Program-made: the position numbers and the translations under genes
Notes under the pieces: generated by a model
Told to the model about the DNA's origin: nothing
The model's input: the letters and a program-made list of their open reading frames with translations, nothing else
Databases searched by the model: none
Shown here: in pieces, positions 58,674 to 64,000 of the stretch
Position numbering within the stretch: the stretch's first letter is position 1
Layout of the letters: each line of letters begins with the position of its first letter
Origin: JAJXZJ01 sp050012855
GTDB lineage: Bacteria > Verrucomicrobiota > Verrucomicrobiia > Limisphaerales > J093
Assembly: GCA_050012855.1 (NCBI GenBank)
Contig: JBEKGJ010000002.1
Span: 62,001-126,000 of the forward strand
Direction: 5' to 3'
Length of the DNA stretch: 64,000 nt

Positions 58674-59696
58674 ATGAACCCGCTGGCTGCCGATCTCGAC
58701 CACGTCCTGGCGCACACGCAAGAACTGTGGGAGGAACTGCGCGGGCAGCGGGTGTTCATCACCGGCGGCACGGGTTTCTTCGGCTGCTGGCTGCTGGAGA
58801 GTTTCGCCTGGGCGAACGACCGGCTCGATTTGCAGGCACAGGCGGTGGTGCTGACCCGCAACGCCGCGGCGTTTGCCCAAAAAGCCCCGCATCTGGCGAC
58901 GCATCCGGCCGTTCAACTTCACGCCGGCGACATCCGGTCCTTTCCGTTCCCCGCGGGACGATTCTCGCATGTCATCCACGCCGCCATTGATTATTGCGCG
59001 GCGCTGGAACTGTTCACCGGCGCGCTGGAAGGCACGCGGCGCACGCTGGACTTCGCAGTGCAGTCGGGTGCCCGGCGTTACCTGTTGACCAGTTCGGGCG
59101 CCGTGTATGGCCGTCAACCGCCGGATTTGACCCACATGCCGGAGGATTACCCGGGTGCGCCGGACCCGACGCAATTGCGCTCGGCGTATGGGGAGGCCAA
59201 ACGGGCGTCCGAATTCCTCTGTGCCGCGTTTCGGGAGGAACATGGCCTGCAGACGACCATCGCCCGCGGCTTCGCGTTTGTGGGTCCGTATCTCCCCTTG
59301 CACGAGGCCTCCGCCATCGGGAATTTCATCGCCGATGCCATGAAGGGTGGCCCCATCCGGGTCAACGGCGATGGCACTCCCTGGCGTTCGTACCTTTACG
59401 GGGCCGACCTGGCGGCATGGCTGTGGACAATTCTGCTGCGCGGTTCGCCCGCGCGGCCCTACAATGTCGGTTCCGAGTCGGCGTTTTCAGTATCCCAAGT
59501 GGCACAAATCGTGGCGGAGGAGGTGAATCCGAGCGCGGAAATTATCGTTGTGGCGCGACCCAAGGTCGGCCAGCCTGCCGAGCGCTACGTGCCGTCCACG
59601 CGTCGCGCGAACGCCGAATTGGGGCTCACTTCATGGATTGATATGCGTGAAGGCGTCCGTCGAACCGCCGCCTGGAATGCCCGGCTGTTGACATGA
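58674..59696 (+). CDS. NAD-dependent epimerase/reductase of the dideoxysugar pathway
   Basis: The 340-residue extended SDR protein has F-I-T-G-G-T-G-F-F-G-C-W-L, L-T-S-S-G-A-V-Y-G and Y-G-E-A-K. Behind rfbFGH and a reductase, such proteins act as 4-ketoreductases: CDP-abequose or paratose synthase, or YerF when a thiamine enzyme is also present. The next gene is such a thiamine enzyme, with an ATGA overlap, which favours a YerF-like role. The exact stereochemistry cannot be deduced. Confidence 0.8.
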   Translation: MNPLAADLDHVLAHTQELWEELRGQRVFITGGTGFFGCWLLESFAWANDRLDLQAQAVVLTRNAAAFAQKAPHLATHPAVQLHAGDIRSFPFPAGRFSHVIHAAIDYCAALELFTGALEGTRRTLDFAVQSGARRYLLTSSGAVYGRQPPDLTHMPEDYPGAPDPTQLRSAYGEAKRASEFLCAAFREEHGLQTTIARGFAFVGPYLPLHEASAIGNFIADAMKGGPIRVNGDGTPWRSYLYGADLAAWLWTILLRGSPARPYNVGSESAFSVSQVAQIVAEEVNPSAEIIVVARPKVGQPAERYVPSTRRANAELGLTSWIDMREGVRRTAAWNARLLT

Positions 59697-61555
59697 AACT
59701 ATCCGATTACGTCGTTGATTTCCTGGTGCAGCACGAAGTACCGGACATTTTCCTGGTGTCGGGTGGCGGCATCATGCACCTGGTGGATTCCGTGGGGCAG
59801 CACCCGGGGATGCGGTTCATTTGCAATTACCACGAGCAAGCCTGCGCGATCGCTGCCGAGGCCTACGCGCGCACGCGCAACTCGGTGGGCGCGTGCCTGG
59901 TGACCACGGGACCGGGCAGTACCAACGCCCTCTCCGGCATTGCCGGGGCGTTTGTGGATTCCATTCCCGTCGTGGTCATCTCCGGCCAGGTGCGCCGCGA
60001 CCTGATCGCCGACTATTCCAAGCTCCGGCAGTTCGGCCCGCAGGAGATCAACATTGATGACATGGCCCGGCCGGTGGTGAAGTACTTCAAGACCGTGATG
60101 GACCCTGCCTCCATCCGCCGCGAGTTGGAGTGCGCCTGGCATCATGCGACCACGGGACGCCCGGGTCCGGTATGGATCAATCTTCCCCTGGATGTTCAGG
60201 GTGCCAATATCGAGCCGGGCCGTCTGCTTGGGTTTGAGCCTCCACCGGCCGGGATGGCCGGGTCCGATGGCGATCTGGAGGCCAGCGTGGCGGAAGCAAT
60301 TCGCCTGTTGCGTGCCGCCCGGCGGCCCGTGGTGATCGGCGGCAATGGCATCCATTTGAGTTGCGCCCACGCAACCTTCGCGCAACTGATCGAACGACTT
60401 CAAGCGCCAGTGCTTTGCACCATGGGAGGCCTCGACCTGCTGGCCGAGGACCATCGTTTGTGCATGGGCCGTTTCGGGCCGGCGGGACAACGCCGGGCAA
60501 ACTTCACGCTTCAAAACTCGGATTTCCTTCTGAGCATCGGCGCGAGCATGTCGGTGAGTTCCATTGGCTTCAACACCAGCGGTTTTGCGCCGAAAGCCCG
60601 CCGGGTCATGGTCAACATTGACCCCGCTGACCTCGCCAAATCCAACTACCGCCCGCACTTGGGAATTGCGGCGGATGCGAACCAATTCATCGAGGAGTTT
60701 CTTCGCCAGAGCGTAGGGGTGGCCTTTGAATACTCTCCTCGCTGGCTCGAAACCTGTGCCGCCTGGAAGGAGCGCTACCCCACCATCACCCCTGACTATC
60801 TGGCCGACCGCGATCACGTGAACAGTTACGTGTTTGCCCGCGCGCTTTCGGATTCTCTCTCCCACGGGGACGTGGTGGTTACGGGCAACTCCTTGGACAT
60901 CGTTTCGATTTTCCATTCTTTCGTAGTGAAGAAATCCCAGCGAGTGTTCTCTACCATCAATCACGGCTCGATGGGCTGGGATCTGCCAGGGGCGGTTGGT
61001 GCGTGCGTGGGGCACGGCCGGCGTCCGATCTGCCTGGTGACCGGTGATGGCTCGATGCAGTTCAACGTGCAGGAAATGATGACCATCCAGGCGAACCGAC
61101 TGCCCGTGAAGATGTTCATCTTCAACAATGCCGGCTACGAATCCATCCGCTCCACCCAGCGGAACTACTTCGCCGGTCATTTCGTGGGTTCCGATTTCCG
61201 CTCTGGGATCGGCAACCCGGATTTCCGCCACCTGGCAGCGGCATACGGTTTCGGCTATGAATTCATCGCGAACCACGCGGAGCTGGGCGCGAAACTGGCC
61301 GGGGTGCTGGCGATGGATGGGCCGGTGCTGTGCGAGGTAAACCTCTCACCGGACCAGTCGCGCAGCCCGAAATCCATGTCCGTTCGGAAGTCGGATGGGA
61401 CTTTTGAAACCCGTCCCTTGGAAGACCAGTTTCCCTTCTTGCCGCGTGAAGAACTGGAATATAACATGCACATTTTCGATTCCGAAGGGGCGGTGGGCCA
61501 GCAGGAAAGCGGCGGACTTAAAATGATTGATCCGGCAGGCACCGCGCCGCGTTGA
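59693..61555 (+). CDS. Thiamine-diphosphate enzyme, possibly YerE-like
   Basis: The 620-residue protein is of the acetolactate-synthase superfamily. The catalytic Glu is in N-Y-H-E-Q-A-C-A-I-A-A near residue 46. The ThDP motif is G-D-G-S-M-Q-F-N near 448, ending N-N-A-G-Y about 26 residues later. The central FAD/nucleotide region is present. Amino-acid synthesis genes are absent. Set behind a CDP-3,6-dideoxyhexose pathway, it could add a two-carbon acetyl unit from pyruvate to the 4-keto sugar, as YerE does in yersiniose formation. Another decarboxylase role is not excluded. Confidence 0.75.
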   Translation: MKLSDYVVDFLVQHEVPDIFLVSGGGIMHLVDSVGQHPGMRFICNYHEQACAIAAEAYARTRNSVGACLVTTGPGSTNALSGIAGAFVDSIPVVVISGQVRRDLIADYSKLRQFGPQEINIDDMARPVVKYFKTVMDPASIRRELECAWHHATTGRPGPVWINLPLDVQGANIEPGRLLGFEPPPAGMAGSDGDLEASVAEAIRLLRAARRPVVIGGNGIHLSCAHATFAQLIERLQAPVLCTMGGLDLLAEDHRLCMGRFGPAGQRRANFTLQNSDFLLSIGASMSVSSIGFNTSGFAPKARRVMVNIDPADLAKSNYRPHLGIAADANQFIEEFLRQSVGVAFEYSPRWLETCAAWKERYPTITPDYLADRDHVNSYVFARALSDSLSHGDVVVTGNSLDIVSIFHSFVVKKSQRVFSTINHGSMGWDLPGAVGACVGHGRRPICLVTGDGSMQFNVQEMMTIQANRLPVKMFIFNNAGYESIRSTQRNYFAGHFVGSDFRSGIGNPDFRHLAAAYGFGYEFIANHAELGAKLAGVLAMDGPVLCEVNLSPDQSRSPKSMSVRKSDGTFETRPLEDQFPFLPREELEYNMHIFDSEGAVGQQESGGLKMIDPAGTAPR

Positions 61556-61582
61556 AGGCAAAAGGCAACCACGTCTCAAAAT

Positions 61583-62581
61583 ATGATTGATGGAAAATCC
61601 ATTTTGATCACCGGCGGAACCGGATCCTTTGGGCAGAAGTTCACCGAAACGATCTTTGCCCGGGCCAAGCCGCGTGAAGTGGTCATTTTCAGCCGTGACG
61701 AGTTCAAACAATTCGAAATGGCCAAGAAGTTTTCGCCCGCGGAATACCCGATCCGCTTTTTCATCGGCGACATCCGGGACAAGGAACGGTTGCTGCGGGC
61801 CTTTACCAACATTGACTATGTGGTGCATGCCGCCGCGCTGAAACAGGTCCCGGCGCTGGAAGCCAACCCGTTCGAGGCGGTCAAGACCAACGTCCTCGGC
61901 GCGCAGAACATCGTCGAGGCGGCCCTGGATCGGAACGTGAACAAGGTGGTGGCCGTCTCCACCGACAAGGCCGTGAATCCCGTCAATCTGTACGGCGCCA
62001 CCAAGCTGGCCATGGAAAAAATCATCATCGCGGCCAACTCCTATGTGCGCTACCGCGACATCTCCTTCAGCGTGGTCCGCTATGGCAATGTCGTTGGGAG
62101 CCGGGGCAGCGTGATTCCCTTCTTCGCCGAGCTCATCCGTCAGGGCAAACGTGACCTGCCCATCACGGACAAGCGCATGACCCGGTTCTGGATCACGCTC
62201 GAGCAGGGGGTCGCGCTGGTGCTCAAGGCCCTGGAAGAAGCAGGCGGCGGCGAGGTGTTCGTTCCCAAGATTCCCAGCATGAAAGTGGTGGACCTGGTCA
62301 AGGCGATGCCCGGTGATTGCACCCACCACACCGTCGGCATCCGCCCCGGTGAGAAGCTGCATGAAAGTCTGGTCGGCGAGGACGAAGGGCGGAACACCTT
62401 CGACCGGGGAGGTTATTACGCCGTGCTGCCGCAATTCGCCATGCACCACAAGCCGGTCCGCAGTTCGGAAGCCGGCCAGCGCGTGCGGGAAGGCTTCTGC
62501 TACGCCAGCGACACCAATAACGAGTGGCTGACGGTGGATCAGTTGCGGCAGATGAGCGGCGAGTTCATCACCGGCATCTGA
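61583..62581 (+). CDS. pseB: UDP-N-acetylglucosamine 4,6-dehydratase/5-epimerase (PseB-like)
   Basis: This is the first enzyme of pseudaminic acid synthesis. The 332-residue SDR protein has L-I-T-G-G-T-G-S-F-G-Q-K-F, the S-R-D-E-F-K-Q block and V-S-T-D-K-A-V-N-P. It also has Y-G-A-T-K and R-Y-G-N-V-V-G-S-R-G-S-V, all diagnostic of the PseB/FlaA1 family. The next gene encodes the matching PseC aminotransferase 25 bp downstream, which supports the pathway call. Confidence 0.9.
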   Translation: MIDGKSILITGGTGSFGQKFTETIFARAKPREVVIFSRDEFKQFEMAKKFSPAEYPIRFFIGDIRDKERLLRAFTNIDYVVHAAALKQVPALEANPFEAVKTNVLGAQNIVEAALDRNVNKVVAVSTDKAVNPVNLYGATKLAMEKIIIAANSYVRYRDISFSVVRYGNVVGSRGSVIPFFAELIRQGKRDLPITDKRMTRFWITLEQGVALVLKALEEAGGGEVFVPKIPSMKVVDLVKAMPGDCTHHTVGIRPGEKLHESLVGEDEGRNTFDRGGYYAVLPQFAMHHKPVRSSEAGQRVREGFCYASDTNNEWLTVDQLRQMSGEFITGI

Positions 62582-62606
62582 TCCCACCGGCCTGAACGGA
62601 ACGGAT

Positions 62607-63782
62607 ATGCTCTCCTACGGTCGCCAATCCATCAGCGACGGCGACATTGCCGGCGTGAGCGCGGTGCTGCGCTCCGACTTTCTCACCTGCGGACCCGCCG
62701 TGGAGGAATTCGAGCAGACACTCGCGCGGCGGACCGGCGCGAAGCACGCGGTGGCCGTCGCCAACGGCACCGCCGCGCTCCATGTGGCCGTCCTTGCGGC
62801 CGGCCTCAAACCGGGTGACCGGCTGCTGACCAGCGCCATCACCTTCCTGGCCTCGGCCAACTGCGCCGAATTCGTGGGCGCCACCGCGGACTTCGCGGAC
62901 ATTGACCCCCGCACCTGCAATGTCACGGCGGACACGCTGGCCGCTGCGTGGCAGGACGACGTGCGCGCCGTGGTGCCGGTGGATTTTGCCGGACGGTCAT
63001 GCGACATGCCGGCCATCGCTTCCCTGGCCCGCCGGCGTGGAGCCCTGGTGATCGAGGACGCCAGTCACGCCATCGGCAGCGAACTCATCCACGAGGGCAA
63101 GCCCCACCGGACGGGCGGTCATCCCTGGGCCGACATGACCACCTTGAGTTTTCATCCGGTCAAGACCATCACGACCGGTGAAGGTGGCGCCATCCTCACG
63201 AGCGACGATGTCCTCGCCGGGCGCTGCCGGCTGTTCCGCAATCACGGGATGGTGAAAGACCCGGCCAAACTGACGGGCTTGGGCCGGGACGACCTCAATG
63301 AATTCGGTCCCTGGTACTATGAGATGCAGGAGGTGGGCTACAACTACCGGATCACCGACCTGCAATGCGCCCTGGGCTCCAGCCAGCTCCGCCGGCTGGA
63401 CCAGTTCGTGCAACGGCGGGCCGCGATCGTGGCGGCTTACAACGACGCCTTCAGCGGGTTGCCGCACGTTCAGCCTCCCGCCGCCGCCCCGGCGCCAACC
63501 GCGTGGCACCTGTATGTGCTCCAGTTCGATTTCGCGGCCCTGGGTCGCACCCGGGCGCAGGTGATGACGGACTTGCGCGCGCGGGGGGTCGGCACCCAGG
63601 TCCATTACATTCCGGTTCATCTGCAGCCCTATTACCGGAACAATTACGGCTACGGTCCCGGCAAATGTCCCGTGGCCGAAGCCTACTACCGCCGCTGCCT
63701 GAGCCTGCCGCTGTTCCCGGCGATGAGCGATGCCGACGTGCATCGCGTCATCAATTTGGTTACACAACTCAGCTCGATGTGA
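62607..63782 (+). CDS. pseC: UDP-4-amino-4,6-dideoxy-N-acetyl-altrosamine transaminase (PseC-like)
   Basis: This PLP-dependent aminotransferase of the DegT/DnrJ/EryC1 family adds the 4-amino group to the PseB product. The 391-residue protein starts L-S-Y-G-R-Q-S-I-S-D-G-D-I, a PseC hallmark. The PLP Lys is in F-H-P-V-K-T-I-T-T-G-E-G-G. H-V-A-V-L-A-A-G-L and V-I-E-D-A-S-H-A-I-G support the fold. The Lys is present here, unlike in the rfbH homologue upstream. Its stop overlaps the next start as GTGA. Confidence 0.92.
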   Translation: MLSYGRQSISDGDIAGVSAVLRSDFLTCGPAVEEFEQTLARRTGAKHAVAVANGTAALHVAVLAAGLKPGDRLLTSAITFLASANCAEFVGATADFADIDPRTCNVTADTLAAAWQDDVRAVVPVDFAGRSCDMPAIASLARRRGALVIEDASHAIGSELIHEGKPHRTGGHPWADMTTLSFHPVKTITTGEGGAILTSDDVLAGRCRLFRNHGMVKDPAKLTGLGRDDLNEFGPWYYEMQEVGYNYRITDLQCALGSSQLRRLDQFVQRRAAIVAAYNDAFSGLPHVQPPAAAPAPTAWHLYVLQFDFAALGRTRAQVMTDLRARGVGTQVHYIPVHLQPYYRNNYGYGPGKCPVAEAYYRRCLSLPLFPAMSDADVHRVINLVTQLSSM

Positions 63783-64000
63783 AAATCATCGCCGTTCTCC
63801 AACCCCGTGTATTCTCCCAACGGCTGCTCGCGACGTCTCTGCTGCCGGTCGCAGGCATGCCGCTGGTGGTCCTGTCAGCCCGCCGCGCCGCTAACCGTGG
63901 GCTGGCGGTCCGTGCCCTTGCTTCGAATGACCGCACCCACGATGTTTTGGACCGCCTCTTTCGGGCGCATGGAGTTGACTGTGTGAGAAGTCCGTTGGAT
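63779..64000 (+). CDS. SpsF/PseF-like cytidylyltransferase, cut by the window edge
   Basis: The frame starts at a GTG overlapping the pseC stop and stays open to the end (74 codons). V-K-I-I-A-V-L-Q-P-R-V-F-S-Q-R-L resembles the Q-A-R-x-x-S-x-R-L opening of sugar cytidylyltransferases. The later A-L-A-S-N-D-R-T-H-D and H-G-V-D-C-V-R-S-P-L-D also fit. This is the expected third gene of a pseudaminic or legionaminic-type pathway. The usual P-G-K after R-L is not present, so it may be diverged. Confidence 0.7.
   Translation, partial: MKIIAVLQPRVFSQRLLATSLLPVAGMPLVVLSARRAANRGLAVRALASNDRTHDVLDRLFRAHGVDCVRSPLD

Overview
The window is a high-GC bacterial chromosome segment. It most likely comes from a Verrucomicrobiota member of the Limisphaerales/Pedosphaera kind. 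That is inferred from gene content: three prepilin-like proteins with the FTLIELLVVIA leader, large glycoside hydrolases, an ORF6N protein, four-helix-bundle S23 and hicAB cassettes, and GTGA/ATGA translational coupling. No rRNA or CRISPR array was seen.

Left end (1-2562): a membrane protein with a duplicated domain, a PfkB-family hexose kinase and a tRNA-Leu(CAG). Positions 2523-20010 form an integrative element of about 17.4 kb inserted in that tRNA gene. A perfect 40-bp direct repeat, the 5' half of the tRNA, bounds it. A tyrosine integrase with an inserted zinc-ribbon motif sits next to the tRNA. The cargo is a PIN-like/DUF433 toxin-antitoxin pair between duplicated flanks, a type III restriction-modification system, a remnant that looks like another methylase, an AAA ATPase and an unrecognised 484-residue protein. 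The right arm is a coupled replication/regulation module: an HTH protein, a Toprim-DUF3631 primase-helicase, a TubC_N-like protein and an HTH protein that could be a small terminase. A broken second integrase lies just outside the right attachment site.

Middle (20-46 kb): prepilin-like proteins, a beta-helix protein and an ABC exporter come first. Next is a toxin-antitoxin graveyard (27.5-29.8 kb) where HicB antitoxins survive but HicA toxins are broken in different ways. An alpha/beta hydrolase and a beta-propeller/phosphoesterase follow. A BlaI repressor has its own operator-promoter and is coupled to a protein that joins an M56 (BlaR1-type) peptidase to a secretin domain. After a Tat-exported protein comes a lower-GC pair, a RelA/SpoT-like protein and an unknown partner, that looks foreign. 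Then come galE, a GH36 alpha-galactosidase and an in-frame ORF6N-GH5 fusion.

Right end (46-64 kb): a TonB receptor with tonB-exbB-exbD-exbD and a coiled-coil protein, a GH43-like secreted protein, and a surface-sugar cluster. That cluster has a complete CDP-3,6-dideoxyhexose set (rfbF, rfbG, rfbH, a flavin reductase), followed by an NAD-dependent reductase/epimerase and a thiamine-diphosphate enzyme. This order suggests a branched, yersiniose-like sugar. Low-complexity arrays and an S23 cassette have invaded the operon without breaking its reading frames. The window ends in a pseudaminic-acid-type set (pseB, pseC and a partial SpsF-like cytidylyltransferase).
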